Below, piece after piece: positions 1 through 12,430 of a stretch of 64,000 nt of DNA (positions within the stretch are counted from its first letter, which is position 1; every line of letters begins with the position of its first letter). The notes beneath the pieces are model-generated. The model was given only the letters and a program-made list of their open reading frames with translations. It searched no databases and was not told the origin of the DNA. A program made the position numbers and the translations under genes. The DNA is from Liolophura sinensis. Lineage: Eukaryota; Mollusca; Polyplacophora; Chitonida; Chitonidae. Where the stretch lies: positions 813,501-877,500 of the forward strand of contig NC_088303.1 in NCBI RefSeq assembly GCF_032854445.1, in the 5' to 3' direction.

Positions 1-259
1 TGCCCGCCCATCTGACCACCACCTTGTCCGCCCATCTGGCCACCACCTTGCCCGCCCATCTGACCACTGTCTTGTCCGCCCATCTGGCCACCCTGTCTTT
101 TCATGGGATATGAGGTCACCATGTCGTCCACGTTTTCATTGATTCTCTCCACGGACTGCTGGATCTTAGAGCGGAGGACGCCAGCAGCATTGCCCATGTG
201 ACCAAGGTAAAATGAGATTCTTTGGAACATGGCGTCAAGCTTGAAGCCATCAGCATCGT
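1..259 (-). CDS. Secreted protein, exon 7, partial
   Basis: Opens at TTGACTTACAG|ACGATGCTG and stays open to the window edge. It encodes DDADGFKLDAMFQRISFYL and onward, then four copies of a GGQMGGQ-type repeat written with degenerate 24- to 27-bp units (1-90). The first eight exon bases and the acceptor are the seed of the 59-bp array next to it. Confidence 0.8.
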
Positions 260-3200
260 CTGTAAGTCAACAAGGTGGTCAGTGATCAGCAACAGTCACA
301 CTTACAATTCAGCGTCGTCTGTAAGTCAACAAGGTGGTCAGTGATCCGCAACAGTCACACTTACAATTCAGTGTCGTCTGTGAGTCAACAAAGTGGTCAG
401 TGATCCACAACAGTCACACTTACAATTCAGTGTCGTCTGTGAGTCAGCAAGGTGGTCAGTGATCAGCAACAGTCACACTTACAATTCAGCGTCGTCTGTG
501 AGTCAACAAGGTGGTCACTGATCAGCAACAGTCACACTTACAATTCAGCGTCGTCTGTGAGTCAACAAGGTGGTCAGTGATCCGCAACAGTCACACTTAC
601 AATTCAGTGTCGTCTGTAAGTCAACAAGGTGGTCAGTGATCCGCAACAGTCACACTTACAATTCAGTGTCGTCTGTGAGTCAACAAGGTGGTCACTGATC
701 AGCAACAGTCACACTTACAATTCAGCGTCGTCTGTGAGTCAACAAGGTGGTCACTGATCAGCAACAGTCACACTTACAATTCAGCGTCGTCTGTAAGTCA
801 ACAAGGTGGTCAGTGATCCGCAACAGTCACACTTACAATTCAGCGTCGTCTGTGAGTCAACAAGGTGGTCAGTGATCCGCAACAGTCACACTTACAATTC
901 AGCGTCGTCTGTGAGTCAACAAGGTGATCAGTGATCAACATCAGTCACAGATTGGAATATCTTAAAAATGTATTTTCTGTCATCAACATAGTGCTGATAT
1001 TTCCTTATTTTTGAGGTACAGAGGACAATTGTCATACCTATAATTTAAACCAAGGGGGATTCAAGAAAATCAGACGTTGATCCCACGCTCATAATATTTG
1101 CGCCATACTATGTATGTATGTGTATCTAGCGACACTGACAGTTCGTCGTCGTGGTAACAATACCTTGGGTTTGCGCCATACTATGTATGTATGTGTATCT
1201 AGCGACACTGACAGTTCGTCGTCATGGTAACAATACCTTGGGTTTGCGCCATAATGGCCACATCTTTCATGATCATCATGAGGAATCTTCGGATGCAGTT
1301 GGTTTCCAGTTTCACGGCATCTGAGAACATGATCAAGTTTTCAACTGTCCGCTCCTCTGTAAACAAACACACTCTGCTTGTAAGACATTTTTTCGATTGG
1401 TAGGTTACGCAGTACTCAAGAATATTTTATTTACATGACAGCTGTGTGATAAACTGCTTGTCCAGCCATACCTTACCTCACCTTACAAGGAACCTTACAA
1501 AAAGCACTGACGAAAAGCCGCACTGGGCCCAACGTGCGGTGGCACACATTGGCCAAAGCCTACCGATGCCATACCGGGTAATCCACTATACAGCACGGTA
1601 TGACACTGGTCAAAGCCTACAGACGTCATACCGGGTAGTCCACTATACAGCGTGGCATGGCACTGGTCAAAGCCTACAGACGTTATACCGGGTAATCCAC
1701 TATACAGCGCGGCATGGCTGGTCAAAGCCTACAGACGTCATACCGGGTAATCCACTATACAGCGTGGCATGACTGGTCAAAGCCTACCGACGTTATACCG
1801 GGTAATCCACTATACAGCGCGGTATGACACTGGTCAAAGCCTACAGACGTTATACCCGGTAATCCACTATACAGCGTGGCATGACTGGTCAAAGCCTACA
1901 GATGTCATACCGGGTAGTCCACTACACATCGCGGCATGGCTGGTCAAAGCCTACAGACGTCATACCGGGTAGTCCACTACACATCGCGGCATGGCTGGTC
2001 AAAGCCTACAGACGTCATACCGGGTAGTCCACTACACATCGCGGTATGGCTGGTCAAAGCCTACAGACGTCATACCGGGTAGTCCACTACACATCGCGGT
2101 ATGACACTGGTCAAAGCCTACAGACGTCATACTGGGTAGTCCACTACACATCGCGGCATGGCTGGTCAAAGCCTACAGACGTCATACCGGGTAGTCCACT
2201 ACACATCGCGGTATGACACTGGTCAAAGCCTACAGACGTCGTACTGGGTAGTCCACTACACATCGCGGCATGACTGGTCAAAGCCTACAGATGTCATACC
2301 GGGTAGTCCACTACACATCGCGGCATGGCTGGTCAAAGCCTACAGACGTCATACCGGGTAGTCTACTACACATCGCGGTATGACACTGGTCAAAGCCTAC
2401 AGACGTCATACCGGGTAGTCCACTACACATCGCGGTATGGCTGGTCAAAGCCTACAGACGTTATACCGGGTAATCCACTATACAGCGTGGCATGACTGGT
2501 CAAAGCCTACAGATGTCTAATCGGGTGGTCCACTATACAGCGTGGTATCACACTGGTCAAAGCCTACAGACGTCATACCGGGTAGTCCACTATACATCGC
2601 GGCATGGCTGGTCAAAGCCTACAGAGGTCACACCGGGTAATCCACTATACAGCGTGGCATGACTGGTCAAAGCCTACAGATGTCTAATCGGGTAGTCCAC
2701 TATACAGCGTGGTATCACACTGGGTAAAAGCCTACAGACGTCATACTGGGTAATCCACTACACATCGCGGTATGACACTGGTCAAAGCCTACAGACGTCA
2801 TACCGGGTAGTCCACTACACATCGCGGTATGAAACTGGTCAAAGCCTACAGACGTCATACTGGGTAATCCACTACACATCGCGGTATGACACTGGTCAAA
2901 GCCTACAGACGTCATACTGGGTAGTCCACTACACATCGCGGCATGGCTGGTCAAAGCCTACAGATGTCATACCTGGTAGTCCACTATACAGCGCGGCATG
3001 ACACTGGTCAAAGCCTACAGACGTCATACCGGGTAATCCCCTATACAGCGCGGTATGACACGTGTCAAAGCTTGCAGACGTTATACCAGGTAATGCACTA
3101 TACAGCGTGGCAAGCCAATGCATAGTGTTATAGTTGAAATGTACTGGTGCAATAAATGTCTTGGGACAATGTTTGTGGCCGTGCTTTACTACACTACACA

Positions 3201-6200
3201 TTGCTTTTAAATCGAGGTACGTATAGCTCTTTCTTACCCGGTATAACGCCGGTCAGTATATAGGTAAATTGATCAATATATAGGTAAATACATTCAGCTA
3301 TACAGAGGATCGTGTTACAAAGCAATTTCGGGATTGAGCTTAAGAAAAAGCCATTCCAAATTAGACTCACCAATATATGCATCAGACTGATCAAATGTTG
3401 ACCACTGATTCTATGCAGTGGTAATACTTTTTCAGCCAAGTTAAAGCTTCAAAAGTTTTCCGTTGTACAGGAGGTCAAAGTTTGCACTAGCCCAAACTGG
3501 ATATGTGAAACGGGTCTCAATTCAGCGAGGAACCTGACGTCCCAGATGCATTTATATCACAAACTGGCGTCCGTTATTATATAAGATAAGGACATATCAC
3601 CATTAAAAAACAGCGATCAGAAAAATTAAGGAGGGAGTACATTCGACATCATACCTGGCATCTCGTCCAAGACCTTCTCCAGAGCTGCGGAACATGGCTG
3701 CTGGTTGGGTAAACCTAAGGAGAAAAAAGCATGCATGCGGTTACAGAAGATGTTTTCTGATGTGATCGGTGGGGTCACGGTTCAGCTGATGAACATAGGA
3801 AACCTCCACAGTATTGCGGGGTAGTAGGTCAGGTAGTGGACAGAAGAAACCTCAACAGCATTGTGGTGTCGTAGATCAGGTAATGGACAGAGGAAACCTC
3901 CACAGTATTGCTGGGTCGTAGGTCAGGTAGTGGACAGAAGAGGCCCCCACAGTATTGCGGGGTCGTAGGTTAGGTAATGGACAGAAGAAACCTCTACAGT
4001 ATTGCGGGGTCGTAGGTAAGGTAGTGGACAGAGGAAACCTCCACAGTATTTCGGGGTCGTAGGTCAGGTAGTGGACAGAGGAGAACTCCACAGTATTGCA
4101 GTGTCGTTTGTCAAGCAGTGGACAGAAGAAACCTCCACAGCATTGTGGCATCGTAGATCAGGTAATGGACAGAGGAAACCTCCATAGTATTGCGGGGTCG
4201 CTGGTCAGGTAGTGGACAGAGGAGACCTCTACAGTATTGCAGGGTCGTAGCTCAGTTAATGAACAGAGAAAACATCAACAGTATAGCGGGGTCGTGGGTC
4301 AGGTAGCGGACAGAGGAAACCATAGCACCATGGCAGGGTGAATCAGGTAGAGGGCAGAGAAGACCACAGCACCATGAGCATGTGAATCAGATAGAGGAAA
4401 CCATAGCAGCATGGTGGGGTGAGTCAGGTAGAGGACAGAGGAAATCATAGCAGTATGGTAGGGTGAGTCAGGTGAAGAACAGAGGAAACCACAGTGCCAT
4501 GGCGGGGTGAGTCAGGCAGAGGACAGAAGAAACCACGGCATCATGTTGTGGTGAGTCAGGTAGCGGCCAGAGGAAACCAAATACCATGGCAGGGTGGATG
4601 AGGTGGAGAGCAAAGGAAACCACAGCACCGTGGCAGAGTGAGTTAGGTAGAGGACAGAGGAAACCATAGCAGCATGACGAGTTGAGTCAGGCAGAGGATG
4701 GAGGAACGGCATCTTTATCTAATTTGAGTGCTTTTTTGTTGACGATACAGTATTGGGCCATATAACAGGATTGTGTCCCTCTCGTCGCAGGACAGTCACT
4801 GCTATAAGCTGATATCAAAAATAAAGCCACGTGGCTGAGATGGAATGGAACACTTATGCATGATATTGAGAACCAGTTATCTCGTCTTCAGTACTGACTG
4901 TTATAACAAGTAAATCTGATGTCAACGGACATTATACTGTGGATATGGTTATTAAATATAATCGACTATAGGCATCAAACATTTAATTCTATTTGATTCC
5001 GTAAAGACCGCCCCACCCCCAAGCCCGACCCTTACAATTAATGAATGAAAGTGTTAATTCTACCCTGATAGTGCACTATAATTATTCTGGTCCAGGGTCA
5101 AATGCACTCACCAAATCTTTCACTCCGTTCCCGGGCCTCCTCTAACACTACACTGATCAGCCCGCCAAGTTTCATCAACATTGCCAGCGCCTTGTCAGCT
5201 CGGGCCAGCTTCATGCTAACGCTCTCCGCTAGTCACACAATTAAAGTACATATTAATAATTTTTTAAACATTAAGAAAAAAAGAAGAATTTGGAATATGC
5301 ACATGTAGTAATATAGTGCTAGTATCGACATTGTATTCACTAGAGATGATAACAGAACATTTGGTACAATGCTGTCTGAAACATTTGGATAACTGCTCTT
5401 CAAACATTCTACATTGTATCGTCATTTATTAAGCAGTATGGAATGCTTGTTACATCCCTTGACTTACCCGTGGCGGTCCCGTTAAGGAAGTTTGGTTCTT
5501 TCAAAAAATCGGTGAGAGTCACAAATACTGAGTGGAAAGACGTCTTGAAAGTTTTGCCCATTCCGCGGATTTCATCAAAAGTGAGAGCTGAAAACACAAA
5601 AGAAGGGTAAAAGATGAAGACCAATAGCAATACACAGATGGTTTATCTCCATGCATTCCATGAAACCATTGTTTGAACTCTAGGCCCTATCTTACTTTTA
5701 TATATTTCAATGTTGTTGAACGCCATGTATGTAGGAAATCGGGCAGCCCGGTATAAACCACCGGACTTTGGTAAGTTTGTTGACGGACACGTGTTCCTCA
5801 CTGATAGTTTAACTGGACAAACTGATACACGATCGTGGTGAACTGTTTATTGCCACGGTGGTGTCAAAGTTATCTACACATTCCCTGTCCAAGTTGGAGT
5901 TTGAAGCTGATTATATAAACAATGCTGATTATAACTGTGTAAAATTAATGGGGAAGACGAAAACCGAGAGGATTTTAATTTTAGAGATACTATTAACAGT
6001 GCGTTATATTTGGTTTTACTTGAACCGCAGTTTTTTGAAACTGTGATATAGGCCCAAAACTGAATGATATGGTCGTTACATTTGTATGGGTACACATCGT
6101 TACATTCGCTTTGCGAAATCTATTGTACTTCCATGGTAAAATGGGTTCAAAGCTGTTAACAATCAAGCCTTGCTCTGTATATTGAGATGTGCTAAGAACA

Positions 6201-8653
6201 TAGCTATGCAGAAGGAGGGGTGCAATTGACGTACACATATTACTCCTCCTCCCCGATTTCCCTGCCTTCCTCCCCACCCGAGTAGCGACGCATTCATTCT
6301 CAGGTACCGGTGAGTCAAAAGAGTTACGCTTGCAGCTTTGGGCGATTTTCTCAGGATGCCCACAGAGCAAATTCCAGAAAGTGACTCCACTCAGTTAAAT
6401 TTTCCTGTTTTGTACCTCTGAAAGAGTAGCAGCTAATAGAATGGACTAAGAAAGTCCCCTTTTCAGTAAATTCAGAAACCTAAGTTCCAACGGGAGCCGA
6501 CGTCACCTATTTGATGTCACTTATTAAGTGAACATAGGCCTATTGCACAACACCAGCGCGGTGTATTCATCCAGGAGAACGAAAGCTTTTGAAATGAACT
6601 TCCACTATCAAAGTATAGCGGTTTCTTGATGGACACACACGTGCATTATAACGGAACTGTGCTTAAAGCACGAAGGGGAATCTACTTACGTTTGTCACTA
6701 TCCATCTCACCGCTCCCATAATCATCACCCTGTAAAAGTCAAACAATAACATCTTCACTGGCCGCCAAGACGTTTGTGAAAAAACAAAGTAACCAAATGA
6801 ACAGAATAACTAACAAACTATATATTCTATAAATAACCTGGGCCTGTACGTTTTAAAAAAATATCCGAGTATTTTAGTAGAATGGGTCTTAGCGATAGAG
6901 TATTTGGAACTAGGACGGCCATACCTTCTTTTATTCGACCAAGAAAGCCTGCTATTTAAACTGTCCATAGCATACAAACAAAATAGAGAGAAACATAGAT
7001 GAGACGTGAGTAGATGTGAATTTATCCTAAAGGAAAACACAGCTCAAAATGGAGGCAAGGCCTGAGAGACTGCTGAAATATTTTGTTTTACATTTTTAAA
7101 GATGGCATTAAGTGTATAAAAAATTTTAAATTCTAAAGTGGACCGTACTGCCGCGCCAGCGGTCTATGGAGGGTATTCTCTTTCGTCACATTCTTTTTCC
7201 CTTCAAGTTTATCCTGTCAGGTAAACATTTTCTAAGTGTAAAAATGACACATATTAAATGCTGTAAAATCTGATTGGCAACGGCTTAAAATCTTTCGCCG
7301 TGTAATACATGCTTGTAAGTCAGATTAGAGGACGTTTTTACATTTATGATGTAACAGCAATGTATAGTGTTATATGTCATTAAGACGTGGAACACCACAC
7401 AAAACGTGGTAATCTGATACATGATATACAGTTTTAGATTACAACAGTTTCTTACTGTCTTTGTTAATTAGAAAGTGTTTATATAACATTGTAACTGTTT
7501 CCTCTCCTACCAAACTGTTGGATTTACGATTACCAAACTGTTGGATTTAAGATTACCAAACTGTTGGATTTAAGATTACCAAACTCTTGGATTTCACATT
7601 ACCAAACTGTTGGATTTCACATTACCAAACTCTCGGATTTAACATTATCAAACTGGTGCATTTAACATTACCAAACTCTTGGATTTAACATGACCAAACT
7701 CTTGGATATAACATTACCAAACTGTCGAACTTAACATTACCAAACTCTTGGATTTAACATGACAAAACTGTTGGATTTAACATTACCAAACTCTTGGATT
7801 TAACGTTACCAAACTCTTGGATTTAACATTGCCAAACTGTTGGATTTAACATTACCAAACTGTTGGATTTCACATTACCAAACTGTTGGATTTCACATTA
7901 CCAAACTGTTGGATTTAACATTATCAAACTGTTGGATTTAACATTACCAAACTGTTGGATTTAACATTACCAAACTGTTGGATTTAACATTGACAAACTG
8001 TTGGACTTAACATTATCAAACTGTTGGATTTCACATTATCAAACTGTTGGATTTAACATTGCCAAACTGTTGGATTTAACATTATCAAACTGTTGGATTT
8101 CACATTACCAAACTGTTGGATTTCACATTACCAAACTGTTGGATTTAACATTGCCAAACTGTTGGATTTCACATTACCATACTGTTGGATTTCACATTGC
8201 CAAACTGTTGGATTTAACATTACCAAACTGTTGGATTTAACATTACCAAACTGTTAGATTTAACATTGCCAAACTGTTGGATTTAACATTACCAAACTGT
8301 TGGATTTCACATTACCAAACTGTTGGATTTAACATTATCAAACTGTTGGATTTCACATTACCAAACTGTTGGATTTAACATTATCAAACTGTTGAATTTA
8401 ACATTGCCAAACTGTTGGATTTAACATTATCAAACTGTTGGATTTCACATTACCAAACTGTTGGATTTAACATTGCCAACCTGTTGGATTTAACATTACC
8501 AAACTGTTGGATTTAACATTACCAAACTGTTGGATTTAACATTATCAAAGTTATTATATGCATCATAACATTTAGTTTTAAGAGAGTAGTAAAACTTACC
8601 CGGGCAGCGATAAGGGCCAGCGACAAGACACAGAGAAGGCCAGTCCACTTCAT
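1..8653 (-). CDS. Secreted protein of unknown family, seven exons seen, 3' end outside window
   Basis: Seven exons join in frame on the minus strand: 8653-8600, 6729-6690, 5587-5468, 5228-5112, 3714-3655, 1356-1237 and 259-1, all bounded by AG and GT. Phases match at every junction (0, then phase 1 five times). The 256 complete codons begin with a signal peptide (MKWTGLLCVLSLALIAAR). An acidic linker follows, then a long alpha-helix-like region with two cysteines (in NQQPCSAAL and LETNCIRRF), and the tail repeats GGQMGGQ. An Arg-Gly-Asp triplet spans the exon 1/2 junction, at the predicted cleavage zone. The product is probably secreted. I do not recognise the family; a matrix, mucus or adhesive protein is a guess from the low-complexity tail. 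The start is set by the signal peptide and the TATA box 50 bp upstream. The introns hold minisatellites, one of which copies a splice site. The gene is incomplete at the left edge. Confidence 0.8.
252..954. repeat. 59-bp tandem array, 12 units, copies a splice acceptor
   Basis: Units start at 252, 311, 370, 429, 488 and so on to 901, exactly 59 bp apart. The first unit overlaps the start of exon 7 of the secreted-protein gene. In the sense (minus) orientation each other unit reads TTGACT(C/T)ACAG, then ACGACGCTGAATT, then GTAAGTGTG, that is acceptor, 13 nt, donor. A few units write the thirteen bases as ACGACACTGAATT. Confidence 0.95.
1101..1250. repeat. 73-bp tandem duplication of an exon end and donor
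   Basis: Two near-identical 73-bp units (from TTTGCGCCATACTATG to AATACCTTGGG) lie directly downstream of exon 6 in the gene sense. They contain the last bases of exon 6 and its GTATTG donor, so extra donors follow the real one. Confidence 0.9.
1237..1356 (-). CDS. Secreted protein, exon 6
   Basis: A 120-bp exon between TTTACAG and GTATTGTT, phase 1 on both sides. It encodes a helical segment with the second cysteine (KLETNCIRRFLMMIMKD). Its donor and last bases are tandemly duplicated just downstream in the intron. Confidence 0.8.
1550..3115. repeat. 55-57 bp minisatellite, about 28 units
   Basis: The unit core is GGTCAAAGCCTACAGACGTC followed by ATACCGGGTAGTCCACTA. Units alternate between two lengths, with or without an extra ACT after TATGAC. 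It lies in the intron between exons 5 and 6 of the secreted-protein gene. Short reading frames here are repeat read-through. Confidence 0.95.
3655..3714 (-). CDS. Secreted protein, exon 5
   Basis: A 60-bp exon between CTCCTTAG and GTATGATG, phase 1 on both sides. It encodes LPNQQPCSAALEKVLDEMP, which contains the first cysteine of the mature region. Confidence 0.75.
3790..4720. repeat. 47-bp and 44-bp related minisatellites
   Basis: From 3790 to about 4320 the unit is about 47 bp (GTCAGGTAGTGGACAGAGGA, AACCTCCACAGTATTGCGGG). From 4320 to 4720 a diverged 44-bp form with CACCATGGCAGGGTGAGTCA takes over. Both sit in the intron between exons 4 and 5 of the secreted-protein gene. Confidence 0.9.
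5112..5228 (-). CDS. Secreted protein, exon 4
   Basis: A 117-bp exon between GTGACTAG and GTGAGTG, phase 1 on both sides. It encodes an amphipathic Leu/Met/Ala-rich segment (KALAMLMKLGGLISVVLEEA). Confidence 0.8.
5468..5587 (-). CDS. Secreted protein, exon 3
   Basis: A 120-bp exon between TTTTCAG and GTAAGTC, phase 1 on both sides. It encodes a helix-like segment starting LTFDEIRGMGKTFK and ends near an N-glycosylation sequon (NGT). Confidence 0.8.
6690..6729 (-). CDS. Secreted protein, exon 2
   Basis: A 40-bp exon between TTTTACAG and GTAAGTAG. It encodes the acidic linker GDDYGSGEMDSDK and leaves one base of the next codon. The leading GD completes an RGD with the last Arg of exon 1. Confidence 0.8.
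7510..8550. repeat. 23-bp minisatellite, about 45 units
   Basis: The unit AAACTGTTGGATTTAACATT plus ACC recurs with single-base variants (AACATT/CACATT, ACC/ATC/GCC). It fills most of intron 1 of the secreted-protein gene and ends about 50 bp short of the exon 1 donor. Confidence 0.95.
8600..8653 (-). CDS. Secreted protein, exon 1 (signal peptide)
   Basis: Eighteen codons from ATG at 8653-8651 to the donor CGG|GTAAGT. A short basic N-end and a leucine-rich core make a typical secretory signal. It ends in phase 0. Confidence 0.85.
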
Positions 8654-8703
8654 GTTGAGGTACGTGTACCGAAAGTTCTGTGGACCTGGTCAGTGACCGG
8701 TGC

Positions 8704-8710
8704 TTATATA
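8704..8710 (-). promoter_or_regulatory. TATA box of the secreted-protein gene
   Basis: TATATAA on the minus strand lies about 50 bp upstream of the ATG, in the context GGTGTATATAAGCACC. With a normal TATA-to-start distance, the 5' UTR would be about 20-25 nt. The placement supports exon 1 as the true first exon. Confidence 0.6.
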
Positions 8711-11534
8711 CACCGTTAGCAAACGACCATTCATTGTACGCGTCATTGCAATTAAACCCGTTTCCCATGCAGACGGGATCAAAAACAACTTAAAAAATGC
8801 CCTCCAGCTTTGTATTTGCGAACAATGATGGATAACCGGTTTTGTCCACTGTATGGTGGCAGATAACAATGGGGGCGCTGGTAAAGACATCAGGCCGCGA
8901 CAGGAACTGGGCAACTTCTCGGGGGCCGTAATCTGCAAGGACCTGTGAGAGGGAGGTCTCCAATACACGGCTGCCCCGCCCTACAGCTACAGTCATAATC
9001 AGTGTTAAAGTTAGTCGTTATGCCAAGCTTCTCAGCAATATCAAACTGTCATCCAAAAACTCCAAGGTTGTTTATGCATATACAGGCACATTGCGATACT
9101 CATGGAATTTTGAACGATTGTCTGGCATAACATTTGCGCTGTTTTGATTGACATCCATGTTTCGGTCGTATTTTAATACTTACATCAACTGTAATGATCT
9201 TTGAGTCCATTTGGTTTTTGTGACAGCTGAAATATGTCACCAGCTACATTTTTGATAACTGGTTGTCATGAAATTATATTTTGCTACATTTGGGTCTATG
9301 TGCCACATTATCTTTCTTATCCAGGCATTCCTTTTTGATTTTAATGTCAACCTTAAACCTTGAACTTGAATGGACGTATTTAAGCATTTACCGATCCTAT
9401 GCGGGGATTTGTTTCATGCGCAAATAGCGTAATAGATTTATCTTCTGCTCTTCACAGATTGCGTCGGCTTATGATTAATGTTCGGTTGTTGGAAGGTTCA
9501 GTGCGTGTACTAGCTTTAAAATCATGTACAAAATCATGTACAAATTCATTCTTATTAATGCTGAAGGAACAATTGCAAGCAAGCAAGATCATTTAAGTAC
9601 ACCCACAACATCGGATTTACTTCAAGATATTCTTTAATTCTTTTGAAAAAAAACTTCAAAGCATTTGTCCAAGAATGTTTTAGAGATACTAAATAAAAAC
9701 AATCTTTTCCACAATGGCTTCCATCTTTAAAAAATATGTATGTTCATTATCTATATGTCGAAACAGCTTTTCCAATCCTGCACCTTGGTCGGTTTATAAA
9801 GAGAACAGCACACACAAATAATTCAGGGCATTATTTTTGACGTTTGTTTTGAATCTCCAAATCGGATTTCCTTGAACATATTGTGTTGCTATACACCAAA
9901 ACAGTGCTATGTTATGCTAATTTGAAGTCGCCTGAAATTCCATGAGATAGAAGTCTCTCTTGAGGAAGAGTACCGCCGGGTGATTAACCCGTCGTGTGTA
10001 CAGCCGTATCGAAGCGTCGTGGTAAACAAAATTGAGCAACAAAGAGGTAATGCCTTAAACTTCGCAAACAGACAGTGATTCCCTGTTCTGCTTCAGAGAG
10101 TCCATTGTCTGTAGACGTGCTGATTGTCAGGCCCCCTCCCCTCCCGATCAACACAATATGTTTCCCTCATTCCCTACGCAGGCTTACCCCATAAACCAAG
10201 AGTCCGCGACTTCACGCGTCACAGACTGAAACCTCAAAAACACACTTTGACAATTCGTATATGTAGGCCTGTATGTCATATACGTACACGGAGCCTTCAA
10301 ATGTGTGTTTTGTATGTTTTACATGTTTTCATGTATTCGTTTGATTGTTGTTACTCAAGATTTTTTCTCATGCGATCAGTTTTATGGATCGAGGAAAGCT
10401 GAATGCTCGTGAAAAACCACCGACCTTTGGTAAGTTACCGGTGAGCTTTTCCACAAGTGACGTACACACTTGCACGACGTACACTAGCGGAGGACAAGTG
10501 ACCTTCATCAAAAGCACACTCTTAAAACGCAAATGGTAAAATGCCAACGTTTTCGAAAGGCTAAAATAATGAAATATGTTAAATAAGGCACACTGTAAAT
10601 GTTACGACGCGATCTGAGTGTTTTCAAGTTAGTTTATACTCAAAAAACTGTTAAAATTTTTCCGTAAACGTTTACTGACGAAGATGCGGGTGGGCGGCAT
10701 TCAATTCAGTAAAGTTTCACGTCGCATAAAAGTATACATTTACTTTTTTAATGTAAAGGTTCACATTTATCAATCACGAGTAAGCTGAAACACTTCCTCA
10801 GAAAGATGCAGCGTAGATTTGTAGTCCTAATTCATGCTGCCGTAGGTCTATAGGCCTGCTTGTCTAAAGCACTCATTCAAAATACATAGATTAAAAAACA
10901 CAAGCACCTTACATATCCAAAGGTAAACATTCGGATATTTGGGTGGAGAGTGGGATATACTCGTAGTGTGCTGAATTTATAACTCTTCAGAAAACGCAAT
11001 TCTAACGTTGCATCTGCTTTCCTTCCTCCATCAGATGTTGGATTTAACATTATTATAAAGCGATATATAGATCATATTTTAATTTTAAGAGTGTAATGCT
11101 GGTCGCACGGTGATACGAACGCCAAACAATGAGAGTGGGAGTTTACAAATTCCCAGTCGAAATCCGAAATTGCCCTCACACCCCGTGTTTTAAATTTTTA
11201 AAGTTAGTGCTACTTACCTCACTTCACTTCACTTCACACAAAAGAACAAATTCTTGGAATCGTGTATATTGAGCACAGACTAGGTGTCGTGACCGTGTAT
11301 CGATTACTGGGTATGTCACAGCCACAGCGAAATCCCAGTATGAAGTGGTTTACATATTTTCGTTTTTATACTTTCTTCACCTTACGAAAGGCGTTTCTCA
11401 AAGGAATATGTAAGAAATAATACATATATAGGAAACAAGGCCAGTAACAAGTAAAAGAGAAGTAATCAATAGTTTTCACTGATGAAAGAAAGTCTGTATT
11501 CTAGGAATGACATCAAATACAAATTTCAAACTCG
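8711..11534. other. Intergenic, no gene seen
   Basis: AT-rich sequence upstream of the secreted-protein gene. I found no exon with convincing borders and no array. The short frames at 9399-9596 and 10124-10539 have no family resemblance and no splice context. Confidence 0.5.
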
Positions 11535-11606
11535 TAGTCGTGTAACCGTGAGTTCAAGTTCAGCTGATGCTGGATTCCTCTTTAGTCTTATGTGGGAAAG
11601 TCGCCT
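11535..11606 (+). mobile_element. SINE 5' fragment (tRNA-derived head)
   Basis: GTGAGTTCAAGTTCAGCTGA followed by TGCTGG and a GTGGGAA block matches the central part of the full SINE at 30.7 kb, including the B-box-like GAGTTCAAGT. It joins directly to the reverse transcriptase fragment that follows. Confidence 0.6.
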
Positions 11607-12415
11607 TCCTTGAATTTCTCATTAATAACATCTATCTGAAATTCGAGGAAACCATATATTAACAGTGTGTAGGTATTTCAATGAATGGTATTCAAATTGT
11701 GCCCCCTTTTGACTGACGTGTACCTGCTCTCTGATCATACCACTATATGCAGGAACTATTACGGAGTAATCCTTTACCAGGCCCAATCTTTCTCATTCAC
11801 TAAACGGTATATTAATGATCTGCTGGCTTTAAGCAATCCGTGTATAGCAAAGGCTGTAAAAGATATTTACCCACCACTTCAATCAACGTCACTTGTTATT
11901 ATTGCAAAAACTAGCGTGTCAAGGTTATTTCACCACACGCCTTAACTCTAAGTTTCTTAAGTTTTACAATGAGTATAATTTTCTTTTAAGTATTTATGGT
12001 CAGAGCGTCCAAATCTCCAGCACTCTGCTTCATGACTGTCTAATTCCGCTTAACCCGGGGCTAAGGGCAGTATATTCATCGAACTTAATTAGGTCGTCAC
12101 GTTGGATATATGAAAAGTTGCAATCAAAGAGCAATAGAGATACACACATCATTATCGACAACTTATATACTAGCATGGTACACGGTTTGAATACTGGTGT
12201 CACTCATTCGCCTAGAACACCATATATGCGACTTTCCATTATAAATGAAAACCGTTGACAGCTTGTCTTTGCAGGACTCCATCCTATTGTCGTACTTCAT
12301 ATACCTTCCTAGTTCTTTGGTAGTTTGTGTTAAACGTCGTTTTGGGAATTGACCTCGCGATTATTGATCTGGAACGTTCATCTCGGTCGACGACTGGTGT
12401 ATGAAAATCTGTTTC
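11607..12415 (+). mobile_element. Penelope-like retroelement, truncated copy 1
   Basis: Broken frames carry TKRYINDLLALSNP (the reverse transcriptase YxDD box, here YIND), then KLACQGYFTTRLNSKFLKFY and a conserved 3' non-coding tail (CTGGTGTATGAAAATCTG). The same blocks occur in the longer copy at 38.2-40.5 kb. The N-terminal half is missing and frames shift at least twice, so this is a dead fragment. Confidence 0.65.
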
Positions 12416-12430
12416 GATATATATACTCCA

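Noticed and set aside
252-954. CRISPR-like regular array
   Set aside because: Units are contiguous with no variable spacers, and the setting is an intron of a split eukaryotic gene.
8496-8996. Three minus-strand frames around the signal-peptide exon
   Set aside because: They read through exon 1, the promoter or the 23-bp array in other frames and show no family features.
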